A stretch of 7,890 nucleotides of DNA, taken from contig JAHRWC010000419.1 in assembly GCA_019090365.1 (NCBI GenBank), forward strand, positions 1 to 7,890. The letters run 5' to 3'. This stretch comes from Flavobacteriaceae bacterium. Its GTDB lineage: Bacteria > Bacteroidota > Bacteroidia > Flavobacteriales > Flavobacteriaceae. The notes beneath the pieces were generated by a model that made no database searches, was not told where the DNA came from, and saw only the letters and a list, made by a program, of their open reading frames with translations. Shown in pieces: positions 1 to 6,217 of the stretch (positions are counted from its first letter, which is position 1; each line of letters begins with the position of its first letter). The translations under genes were made by a program, and so were the position numbers.

Positions 1-59
1 AACTTCTTTATAAGTGGAAAGATATTTTCTACCGATACATTAATAGATCCTTTACTCAT
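1..59 (-). CDS. htpG: HtpG (Hsp90-family chaperone), N-terminal fragment cut by window edge
   Basis: Read on the minus strand, an ATG at 59-57 opens a frame giving MSKGSINVSVENIFPLIKK before the left edge. This matches my memory of how Bacteroidota HtpG begins: a short polar start, then I-N-V-S-V-E-N-I-F-P-L-I-K-K, which in full-length proteins continues into the GHKL ATPase domain. HtpG is a cytosolic ATP-dependent chaperone that acts as a homodimer. Only 19 codons are visible, so the ATPase motifs cannot be checked; the call rests on this N-terminal signature alone. The start is preceded by an A-rich leader with no Shine-Dalgarno sequence, as for the other genes here. The gene is divergent from the ketoacyl-ACP synthase III at 244, and the two share a 184-bp upstream region. 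Confidence 0.82.
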   Translation of the reverse strand, partial: MSKGSINVSVENIFPLIKK

Positions 60-120
60 GTGTATATGTTTTATTAATTTTTTTATTTAAATACTGCTTT
101 TGTTTAGTCAAAAAAAATAC

Positions 121-128
121 CAAATATG
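121..128 (-). promoter_or_regulatory. Possible -7 element for htpG
   Basis: On the minus strand this octamer reads CATATTTG, one mismatch from the Bacteroidota -7 consensus TAnnTTTG. It would place a transcription start near 114 and give a leader of roughly 55 nt. I find no matching -33 TTTG about 19-21 nt upstream, so this is a weak assignment. Confidence 0.3.
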
Positions 129-157
129 AAGGTCTGACAACATGACATTTTAAAACT

Positions 158-173
158 GCTATGCGCGCATAGC
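158..173. promoter_or_regulatory. Perfect 16-bp palindrome in divergent region (candidate operator)
   Basis: GCTATGCGCGCATAGC equals its own reverse complement over all 16 bases; symmetry stops at T157/T174. It is GC-rich (10 of 16) inside a very AT-rich intergenic stretch and contains no poly-T run, so it does not look like a terminator. It lies between the candidate -7 elements of the two divergent genes, about 30 bp upstream of the htpG one and about 40 bp upstream of the one before 244. A gapless palindrome of this size is typical of sites for homodimeric winged-helix or helix-turn-helix regulators such as MarR-type proteins. The regulator identity is inference. Confidence 0.5.
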
Positions 174-189
174 TAATACCTTTAAAAGC

Positions 190-221
190 TTTCAATAATT
201 AGTTGTTAATAGGTATCTTTC
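190..221 (+). promoter_or_regulatory. Weak candidate promoter for ketoacyl-ACP synthase III
   Basis: TATCTTTC at 214-221 differs from the Bacteroidota -7 consensus TAnnTTTG only at the last base. TTTC at 190-193 could be a degenerate -33 TTTG with a 20-nt spacer. A start near 228 would give a leader of about 16 nt before the ATG at 244. Both elements carry a mismatch, so the call is tentative. Confidence 0.3.
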
Positions 222-243
222 GGGTATAAAATAAACAGATTAC

Positions 244-1251
244 ATGTATAGTTCAAAAATAACAGGCTTAGGGTCATATGTACCAGATAGAATTGTAACA
301 AATGACGAGCTTTCAACCATGATGGATACAAATGATGAATGGATCCAGGAAAGAACAGGAATCAAAGAGAGAAGATGGATTGAAGAAGGAAGTGATGATA
401 CTTCTGCAACGATGGGAGCGAAGGCTGCTAAAATTGCGATTGAAAGAGCTGGGCTGACAAAAGATGATATTGATTTTATCATTTTTGCGACATTAAGTCC
501 AGACATGTATTTTCCAGGTTGTGGCGTTCAAGTACAAGATATTTTAGAGATGCCAACCGTTGGAGCATTAGATGTACGTAATCAGTGTTCTGGTTTTGTT
601 TATTCTATGTCTATAGCTGATCAGTTTATTAAAACTGGAATGTATAAAAATGTGTTGGTTATTGGTTCTGAATACCATTCAGGAGGTTTAGATTTAACCA
701 CACGAGGTAGAGGAGTTTCTGTAATTTTTGGTGATGGAGCAGGGGCGGCAGTATTGTCTAGATCTGAAGATACCTCAAAAGGAATATTATCTACGCATTT
801 ACATTCTGAAGGAAAACATGCAAAAGAATTGACGGTTGAAGGACCAAGCATTGCTCATTGGGTCCCTGAAATTTTAGAAGCCAACGATCCTAATGATACT
901 TCGTATTATCCTTATATGAATGGAACCTTTGTTTTTAAACATGCAGTGGTTCGATTCAGTCAAGCAATAGTAGAAGGTTTAGAAACAAATAACTTGAAAG
1001 CATCAGATATTGGAATGTTAATTCCGCATCAAGCGAATTTAAGAATCTCACAATTTGTACAGAAAAAGTTTGGATTGAATGACGATCAAGTGTATAATAA
1101 CATACAGAAATACGGTAATACAACTGCTGCATCGATTCCAATTGCTTTAACTGAAGCCTGGGAAAAAGGAAAAATTAAAGACGATGATGTTGTGGTACTA
1201 GCAGCCTTTGGTAGCGGATTTACTTGGGGAAGTGTGATAATAAAATGGTAA
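244..1251 (+). CDS. 3-oxoacyl-ACP synthase III family protein (FabH-like ketosynthase)
   Basis: This is a thiolase-fold condensing enzyme of the KAS III family, 335 aa (FabH is usually about 315-330). KAS III enzymes condense an acyl-CoA starter with malonyl-ACP in the cytosol to begin fatty-acid or related acyl-chain synthesis. The full catalytic triad is visible: Cys115 in NQCSGF, His262 in PHQANLR and Asn292 in YGNTTAASIP. The substrate-tunnel signature DEWIQERTGI (31-40) carries the Trp and Arg that contact CoA in FabH, and the glycine loop GDGAGA is at 163-168. The residues before the catalytic Cys are Asn-Gln instead of the usual Ala-Ala. An extra loop near 196-222 explains part of the length. 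It stands alone, not in the plsX-fabH arrangement common for housekeeping FabH, so it may be a paralogue with a different acyl starter; for that reason I give no gene symbol. The start is the first ATG and has no Shine-Dalgarno sequence. Confidence 0.9.
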   Translation: MYSSKITGLGSYVPDRIVTNDELSTMMDTNDEWIQERTGIKERRWIEEGSDDTSATMGAKAAKIAIERAGLTKDDIDFIIFATLSPDMYFPGCGVQVQDILEMPTVGALDVRNQCSGFVYSMSIADQFIKTGMYKNVLVIGSEYHSGGLDLTTRGRGVSVIFGDGAGAAVLSRSEDTSKGILSTHLHSEGKHAKELTVEGPSIAHWVPEILEANDPNDTSYYPYMNGTFVFKHAVVRFSQAIVEGLETNNLKASDIGMLIPHQANLRISQFVQKKFGLNDDQVYNNIQKYGNTTAASIPIALTEAWEKGKIKDDDVVVLAAFGSGFTWGSVIIKW

Positions 1252-1280
1252 ACCTACTAAACAGTAAAGCCTAGTAGGTT
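1251..1280 (+). other. Hairpin directly after the ketosynthase stop codon
   Basis: AACCTACTA (1251-1259) and TAGTAGGTT (1272-1280) form a perfect 9-bp stem with a 12-nt loop, beginning on the last base of the stop codon. No T-run follows, so it is not a canonical intrinsic terminator. It may protect the mRNA 3' end or assist the real terminator at 1370-1413. Confidence 0.4.
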
Positions 1281-1369
1281 GAAAGAACTAATTAATCCCC
1301 ATCAAAGTTCTCGTTAGAGTAACAAGATGAGGTGATTATATTAAATTTTAAATACCCAATAAGGGGTAT

Positions 1370-1413
1370 AATTAAAAAAGCCTTTTGAGGATTCTCGAAA
1401 GGCTTTTTTAATT
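1370..1413. terminator. Strong bidirectional intrinsic terminator between convergent genes
   Basis: AATTAAAAAAGCCTTT (1370-1385) and AAAGGCTTTTTTAATT (1398-1413) are perfect 16-nt inverted arms. The 12-nt loop can extend the stem with GAG (1387-1389) pairing to CTC (1394-1396). The GC-containing core followed by six Ts is present on both strands, so it can end the rightward ketosynthase transcript (stop at 1251) and the leftward lipoprotein transcript (stop at 1427). Confidence 0.9.
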
Positions 1414-1426
1414 ATTAGGTTATATT

Positions 1427-2875
1427 TTATAAATCTGCTGTCATAATTTGCCAAGTATCACTATTAAAACTACCAAAGATCACATACATTTTACCATTGA
1501 ATATACACATACCATATATATTATTAAAACCTTCTGGATTTAAGTCGTTTTCTATTTCTTGGTAGGTACCATTTTGAGTGTCATATACCCCAATTGAATA
1601 CTCATAATCTATGCTATTACCTTCATTATCATAAATAGTATGATATCCTGCTATATAAATTAAGTTTTGGTATTTATCTACATAAGTATATTCTGCAATG
1701 GATGTCATTTGTTCTGTTGTAATTCCACCATTTATTAAATCATAAATATAGATGCTATCATTACCGGCTGGTTCTGAAGTAGCAAATGTTGTAGTTCCAC
1801 CAAATGAATATAATTTATTATTAACTATCGCAGATCTTGCTCCAAAACGATCTTCTGGTAAATCGGCAACATAATCTAATGTTTGATTGCTCAGGCTCCA
1901 TTTATATATTTTTTCTGCTTCTAATTCTGGATTTAAATCTCCTCCAATTATATAAGCATCTTCATCACTTACAGACATTCCAAAGCGAGTAATGGTTAGT
2001 CCATGTAATGTAGAGTTTGGTTCTGAAGAAAAATCTAATGGATATGTATTCACATATTGTCCTCCAATAACTACCAATTCATTATTAATAATATGTAATT
2101 GTTTTGAAACAAAATCAGTATTAAAAAATAAATTTTCTTCGGTACTACTATTATCAATATTAAATTTAATAATTCGTTCAGGGCTAATATCATTTTCAGA
2201 CATAGTATCTTCTCTTGTCACTAAAAACAAACTATTGTCACTGTTAGATCCTATCATGCCTGGCGCACAACAAGATATAGCATTAGATTGAAAAGTAAAT
2301 GCTTCAGTAAAGTTAAGACCACCTGTTACGGGCATTATATAATCGTTAGGTTGTTTTTCATTTAAAACTATTTCAATTTGGCCACCAGCATTACTTTTTC
2401 CTGCGTAAGTTATTATTCCAGTAATTGTGAATTCATCTACTACAGTAAAGGAAAACCTTCCGTTAAAAGCATTCAAATCTGTACTACTTTCTGAATTAAA
2501 ATTATAATTAGAAGAAATAGGTGAACGATAATAATCTAATAAGGACTCTTGATTTGAGGTTGCTTCAATATTAATGTCATTTCCTTGTCTCCAATTTAGA
2601 TTTCCTTCTGAATTAAAAATAAATTCATCATCGATTATATTAAAATTGGTCGAAATATCAATAGTAGCATTTTCATTACTTAGAATTGCTTGAGAAATTT
2701 TCCATGTCTTATTATTCGTGCTAGAAAGAATTTGAGTCGTTTCTGCTTGCTCTTCTTCTAACGTAGTTTGAGGATCAATAATGGTGTCTCCTGAATCATC
2801 ACTTGAACAGGAATAGATAAGTATTAAAGATAAAAATGTCAATATTAAAACTTTCGGTAATTGTGAGGTTTTCAT
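1427..2875 (-). CDS. Kelch-repeat lipoprotein with lipocalin-like N-terminal region
   Basis: A 482-aa lipoprotein. Residues 1-22 are a type II signal peptide (Lys2, Lys8, hydrophobic core 9-20) ending in IYS with lipidated Cys23. The mature end C-SSDDSGD has acidic residues just after the Cys, resembling the lipoprotein export signal that sends Bacteroidota lipoproteins to the cell surface. Residues about 50-175 (NNKTWKIS at 54-61, then alternating strands) resemble lipocalin-like domains of this phylum. Residues about 214-482 look like a kelch-type beta-propeller: hydrophobic strands ending in Gly recur at 264-272, 304-312, 352-360 (NNKLYSFGG, with RFGARSAI before it), 402-410 and 460-468. 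A CC pair at 202-203 sits between the two parts. No catalytic residues are recognisable, so ligand or partner binding at the cell surface is inference. It appears monocistronic: its own -7 element lies at 2898-2905 and terminators flank it on both sides. The specific function is unknown. Confidence 0.82.
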   Translation of the reverse strand: MKTSQLPKVLILTFLSLILIYSCSSDDSGDTIIDPQTTLEEEQAETTQILSSTNNKTWKISQAILSNENATIDISTNFNIIDDEFIFNSEGNLNWRQGNDINIEATSNQESLLDYYRSPISSNYNFNSESSTDLNAFNGRFSFTVVDEFTITGIITYAGKSNAGGQIEIVLNEKQPNDYIMPVTGGLNFTEAFTFQSNAISCCAPGMIGSNSDNSLFLVTREDTMSENDISPERIIKFNIDNSSTEENLFFNTDFVSKQLHIINNELVVIGGQYVNTYPLDFSSEPNSTLHGLTITRFGMSVSDEDAYIIGGDLNPELEAEKIYKWSLSNQTLDYVADLPEDRFGARSAIVNNKLYSFGGTTTFATSEPAGNDSIYIYDLINGGITTEQMTSIAEYTYVDKYQNLIYIAGYHTIYDNEGNSIDYEYSIGVYDTQNGTYQEIENDLNPEGFNNIYGMCIFNGKMYVIFGSFNSDTWQIMTADL

Positions 2876-2897
2876 TGGTTTAAGTTTTTTATTATCA

Positions 2898-2905
2898 CAA
2901 AATTA
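2898..2905 (-). promoter_or_regulatory. -7 promoter element for the kelch lipoprotein gene
   Basis: On the minus strand this reads TAATTTTG, an exact match to the Bacteroidota -7 consensus TAnnTTTG. It would start transcription near 2892, leaving a short A-rich leader of about 17 nt before the ATG at 2875. No clear -33 TTTG lies at the expected distance, so strength cannot be judged. Confidence 0.5.
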
Positions 2906-2953
2906 AATCTTCTTTGAATATGTTTTTATATACAGTACTGGGTATATTTAAAT

Positions 2954-2989
2954 AAAAAAGCCTTTCGATGTTACTCAAAAGGCTTTCTT
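2954..2989 (-). terminator. Intrinsic terminator of the outer-membrane barrel gene
   Basis: Arms 2954-2965 and 2978-2989 pair with a single mismatch around a 12-nt loop. On the minus strand the GGC core is followed by TTTTTTATTT, whereas the plus-strand T-run is interrupted by C, so it acts best leftward. It lies about 120 bp downstream of the barrel gene stop at 3108 and upstream of the lipoprotein promoter, separating the two genes. It is an inverted near-copy of the terminator at 1370-1413. Confidence 0.85.
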
Positions 2990-3019
2990 TAAATACTATA
3001 TTTTATTAAGAGTGGTTAA

Positions 3020-3070
3020 TTCAAATAAATCATAGTTGTTTTCTATATTAATAGACTAACTTTATTTGAA
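3020..3070 (-). repeat. Long AT-rich inverted repeat in the barrel gene 3' untranslated region
   Basis: TTCAAATAAA (3020-3029) is the exact reverse complement of TTTATTTGAA (3061-3070), with a 31-nt loop that contains a smaller CTAT/ATAG hairpin at 3043-3054. It sits between the barrel gene stop and its terminator. Its very low GC makes it a weak RNA fold, and it may be a chance feature of AT-rich DNA. Confidence 0.3.
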
Positions 3071-3107
3071 AATGTTTCAGTTTTTCTAAAATAATTTTGA
3101 TTTATTT

Positions 3108-5549
3108 TTAGAAAATTCCACCTCCACCAGATTTTTCATCATTATCTCTTCGCTTACGTGATTTTGCTCTGTATTTTCCTCCTCCAAAACGGTAGGATAG
3201 ATTTACATTAATTGAGTTACTTTCCCAGTTAAATTGTCCTGTTGATGGATAAGGGCGCGATCCTTCGAAAGCAAATTTCATTGTATCAAAAATATCATTA
3301 TAGTTAATAGAGAACGTTCCTTTTCCATCCCATAATTTATATCTTGCTCCAATATTTACAAAGTACATTGGGTCTACTTCAAATTGTAGGTTTTGATTTT
3401 TACCTCTATAGAATCCAAAGGCTGAAAAGCTTAATTTCTTTGTTACTTTAAAATTATTAAATAATCTAAAACTATATGCTACGTTATCAACTTCTATATT
3501 GTCATTACTAATGTCAGCAATAGTTGGATTCTCAAGGTTTGGATCTATACTTTCAGCAAAACCTTTTTGAGTTTGAGAATATAAATCGAAACTTGCATTG
3601 AAGTTCCACCATTTTGTTGGTCGATAGTTACTTGAAAGCTCAACACCATACGCTGAGGTGTTATCAAAATTATCATGCGATAATATTACTTTACTAAGAT
3701 CAACTCTATCTACAAATAATACTCTGTTAATTTCATCTTCAATAGAACGGTAGAAAACACCTCCAGTAATCGATCCTTTCTCAAAGCTTCTTGTATAGTT
3801 AGCTTCAATTGAGTTAGTGAATTGTGGTTGTAAATCTGTATTACCATACGAAGAGATTAAAGGTGTACTCCATTCTCTAATTGGGTTTACTTGATCTAAA
3901 CCTGGTCTATCAACTCTTCTACTATAACTAACTTGATAATTGTTTTTATCAGAAGGAGTATATGTTACATATGCTGAAGGATATAATTGAAAATAATCAT
4001 TTTCAAACGAACGTACCGTATTGGTATCTGCTTTCACATCTACAGATTCTACTCTGGCTCCAACTTGATATGACCATTTATCGTATTTCTTACCATAGGT
4101 TACATACCCTGAATAAATATCTCTTTTATAATCGAAATCTGTATCTCCAGTTGGTACTAAAATTCCATCTGCATTAAAAGAAAACCCTGTTGAGTTATAC
4201 CCAATATTAGTTTCAAATAAACGGACTTCTGCGCCTATTTCAAGTTTTTCAGTTTCAGATAAAGGATTTACATAATCCAAGTTAATCGTTGTACGATCTC
4301 TATCTGTTGAAACGAAATCATCATAAGCAGGAATTGTTGAAGCTCCTGTAAAATCAAACATTTGCATGTCATCATCCTCGTATGTATTGTAATCTGCTTC
4401 CAATTCAATATTATGTCCGTCTTTTCCGAAGTCTAACTTATAATTGAAATTGTATTGTGAAGCAAGGCTTTCACCTACTTGAGAAAAATCTTGAGATTGA
4501 TTGAATAATGGGCTTAAATTATAACGAATGTCTGTACTTCCAATTGTATTCCCTTCATTCCAATTCTGATTGGTGAAAAATGATAATGTGTTTTTATCGT
4601 TTAAGTAAAAGTCTAAACCTACTTTCGCTAAATGCGATTGATTGTCGTCTAAGAAACTAAAAAATTGTTCAATATCTTCAGCGGTACGATTTACATAACC
4701 TCGGTTCTGATTTTTTGAAACGTTGTATCCATAGTTTCCGAAGAAATTAAATTTTCCGTTACGGTAATTTAAATCGGTAGATCCTGTAAATCTTGCGTTT
4801 TCATCGTAAGTAAGCCCTGTATTTATGTTTCCATTAAAACCAAGTTTTACATTTTTATGAAGAATAATATTAATGATTCCACTCATTCCTTCTGGATTGT
4901 ATTTAGCCGAAGGATTTGTAATTAATTCTATTTGTTTAATAGAAGTAGAAGGAATCTGTTTTAACAATTGAGCCACAGGAACATTCGATAATTTTCCATC
5001 GACCATTACTTTTACATTCTGGTTTCCACGTAAAGAAACATCACCAGTTTGTTGATCTATACTAACCGAAGGAAGGTTGATCATGATATCTGATGCAGTT
5101 GCTCCAGCAGTCGATAAATCTTTACCAATTGTAATTACTTTACGATCAATTTTTTGTTGAATCGTGGTAGTTTCAGCAGTCACTACAACTTCATCGAGTT
5201 GAGCAACATCTTCTTCTAAAGTAATATTACCAAGGTTTAATTTTTTATTTTTTCTTGAAAGATCAATTTCTGAAGAATAGGTTTTATATCCTATATATTG
5301 AATAACTACTTTATTTTTCCCTAAAGGAATATCTTTAATAGAAAAGTTACCGTTTTCATCAGTGATTCCCCCAGTAACAACATCTCCTGTTAATGTTTTA
5401 ATTACAACAGTAACATAAGGTATAGGTTCTTGTAAATTTTTATCTATCACTGTACCAGTAATAGTTCCTTCTTTTTCTGAAGTTGGATCGAAATTAGCAT
5501 AACTGGATAAGCTAACTAATAATACGATAAGCGTAAAAAAGTGTTTCAT
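3108..5549 (-). CDS. Outer-membrane beta-barrel protein, TonB-dependent-receptor-like (CarboxypepD-reg + plug + OMP_b-brl_3)
   Basis: An 813-aa outer-membrane protein. Residues 1-18 are a Sec signal peptide (MKHFF, hydrophobic core, SSYA). About 28-112 is a CarboxypepD-regulatory-like Ig domain (GTITGTVID, DENGNFSIKDIPLG, YIGYKTY). LDEVVVTAE (118-126) is the TonB-box-like linker common in this phylum. About 135-235 is the plug, with VSLRGNQNVKVMVDGK (171-186) and NPSAKYNPEGMSGIINI (212-228). The rest is a beta-barrel of the OMP_b-brl_3 type, with SYSRRVDRPG at 541-550 and last strand INVNLSYRFG near 780-789. It is shorter than SusC (about 1000 aa) and has no SusD partner, so it is not a classical glycan-uptake pair. 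Its substrate is unknown; TonB-driven uptake is inferred from the plug. After the last strand comes a basic, Gly-rich tail (790-813, KSRKRR then SGGGGIF). The start ATG follows a CA-rich leader without Shine-Dalgarno sequence. Confidence 0.88.
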   Translation of the reverse strand: MKHFFTLIVLLVSLSSYANFDPTSEKEGTITGTVIDKNLQEPIPYVTVVIKTLTGDVVTGGITDENGNFSIKDIPLGKNKVVIQYIGYKTYSSEIDLSRKNKKLNLGNITLEEDVAQLDEVVVTAETTTIQQKIDRKVITIGKDLSTAGATASDIMINLPSVSIDQQTGDVSLRGNQNVKVMVDGKLSNVPVAQLLKQIPSTSIKQIELITNPSAKYNPEGMSGIINIILHKNVKLGFNGNINTGLTYDENARFTGSTDLNYRNGKFNFFGNYGYNVSKNQNRGYVNRTAEDIEQFFSFLDDNQSHLAKVGLDFYLNDKNTLSFFTNQNWNEGNTIGSTDIRYNLSPLFNQSQDFSQVGESLASQYNFNYKLDFGKDGHNIELEADYNTYEDDDMQMFDFTGASTIPAYDDFVSTDRDRTTINLDYVNPLSETEKLEIGAEVRLFETNIGYNSTGFSFNADGILVPTGDTDFDYKRDIYSGYVTYGKKYDKWSYQVGARVESVDVKADTNTVRSFENDYFQLYPSAYVTYTPSDKNNYQVSYSRRVDRPGLDQVNPIREWSTPLISSYGNTDLQPQFTNSIEANYTRSFEKGSITGGVFYRSIEDEINRVLFVDRVDLSKVILSHDNFDNTSAYGVELSSNYRPTKWWNFNASFDLYSQTQKGFAESIDPNLENPTIADISNDNIEVDNVAYSFRLFNNFKVTKKLSFSAFGFYRGKNQNLQFEVDPMYFVNIGARYKLWDGKGTFSINYNDIFDTMKFAFEGSRPYPSTGQFNWESNSINVNLSYRFGGGKYRAKSRKRRDNDEKSGGGGIF

Positions 5550-5662
5550 TGGTTTGATTGTTTGTTTTGTTTGAATTTGATTGATGTTATGTTCTGATTA
5601 TTTAAATATGACGACCAGAGGTTTTTTATGTTACAGAATGATTTTGTTTTAACATTTTTATA

Positions 5663-5751
5663 ACAAAAAAGCCTGAAGGTAAACCTTCAGGCTTAGTCTT
5701 TACCGCAATTATTAACACTAACCATCAACGTAAAAATTACACAGTAAAGAC
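5663..5751 (-). ncRNA. Candidate structured small RNA or leader attenuator upstream of the barrel gene
   Basis: Read on the minus strand, GTCTTTAC (5751-5744) pairs perfectly with GTAAAGAC (5703-5696), closing a 40-nt internal region. One base later a strong terminator hairpin begins (5694-5669), ending in a T-run. Inside, GTAA/TTAC at 5730-5733 and 5737-5740 can form a small stem. This stem-plus-terminator layout of about 90 nt is typical of bacterial trans-acting sRNAs and also of 5' leader attenuators; the barrel gene begins 120 bp downstream in the same direction. No protein-coding frame is evident. I cannot assign a known family; Flavo-1 is one class to test. The 5' end and promoter are not clear. 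Confidence 0.45.
5665..5694 (-). terminator. Intrinsic terminator inside the gap upstream of the barrel gene
   Basis: AAGCCTGAAGG (5669-5679) pairs perfectly with CCTTCAGGCTT (5684-5694) around a TAAA loop. On the minus strand the stem is followed by a T-run ending at 5665; on the plus strand there is no T-run, so it terminates leftward transcription. No protein gene ends just upstream of it on that strand, so it must end a noncoding transcript or attenuate the leader of the barrel gene starting at 5549. Confidence 0.85.
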
Positions 5752-5857
5752 AGAAACATTTCTATTTTATAGACGTGAGTAAATCTTTATTGTTACATTT
5801 AAATCCGATTTTAACATAGTTTTAAAATAATTAACATTTTAATAGAACGTAGATTTA

Positions 5858-6217
5858 ATGAAATTAACCTTAGTAATTGGAGCAAGTTTAAAACCATCAA
5901 GATATTCTAACTTAGCGATACATAGATTAGTACAAAATAATATTGAAGTAAAAGCAATTGGATTAAGAGAAGGAACTGTGGCTGGAATTTCAATTGTTAA
6001 AGAAAAAATTCCTTTTGATGATATTCATACCATTACACTTTATTTAAATGCTAGCCGACAAAAAGAATACTATGATTATATCATCTCACTAAATCCAAAA
6101 AGAGTAGTTTTTAATCCAGGGACAGAAAACATTGAACTATACAGTTTACTTAAAGAACACAATATTGATTTTGAAGAAGCTTGTACGTTAGTGTTGCTTG
6201 GCACGAATCAATACTAA
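5858..6217 (+). CDS. CoA-binding domain protein (CoA_binding_2, YccU-like)
   Basis: A 119-aa single-domain Rossmann protein of the CoA_binding_2 family, close to the usual 120-140 aa length. The N-terminal strand and nucleotide loop KLTLVIGASLKPSRYSNLA (2-20) matches the family's V-x-G-A-S-x-x-x-x-R-x-S pattern. NPGTEN (86-91) is the conserved P-G loop, and EACTLVLL near the C-terminus corresponds to the family's E-x-C-x-V-x-L ending. These proteins bind CoA or a related nucleotide in the cytosol, but the physiological role of the family is not established. No Shine-Dalgarno sequence precedes the ATG; TAGTTTTA at 5817-5824 is a possible -7 element with one mismatch and no well-placed -33 element. 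Its last 30 bp overlap the 3' end of the convergent symporter gene, so no separate terminator fits between them. Confidence 0.85.
   Translation: MKLTLVIGASLKPSRYSNLAIHRLVQNNIEVKAIGLREGTVAGISIVKEKIPFDDIHTITLYLNASRQKEYYDYIISLNPKRVVFNPGTENIELYSLLKEHNIDFEEACTLVLLGTNQY

Noticed and set aside
621..851. Minus-strand open frames within the ketosynthase gene, including this one and those near 240-506 and 956-1141
   Set aside because: The opposite strand carries an intact catalytic triad over the full length; these antisense frames show no features of real proteins.
1251..1280. Intrinsic terminator immediately after the ketosynthase
   Set aside because: The 9-bp stem is perfect but no T-run follows; the efficient terminator is the one at 1370-1413. 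It is listed only as a hairpin.
1992..2291. 99-codon plus-strand open frame inside the kelch lipoprotein gene
   Set aside because: It is antisense to a well-supported gene, has no recognisable domain and no promoter, and is best explained as a shadow of the coding strand.
3962..4177. 71-codon plus-strand open frame inside the outer-membrane barrel gene
   Set aside because: It is antisense to strongly conserved barrel sequence and shows no family motifs.
3108..5549. SusC of a SusC/SusD glycan-uptake pair
   Set aside because: The protein is 813 aa, shorter than SusC, its motifs fit the OMP_b-brl_3 type, and neither neighbour is a SusD-like lipoprotein. The downstream lipoprotein is kelch-type and separated by a terminator.
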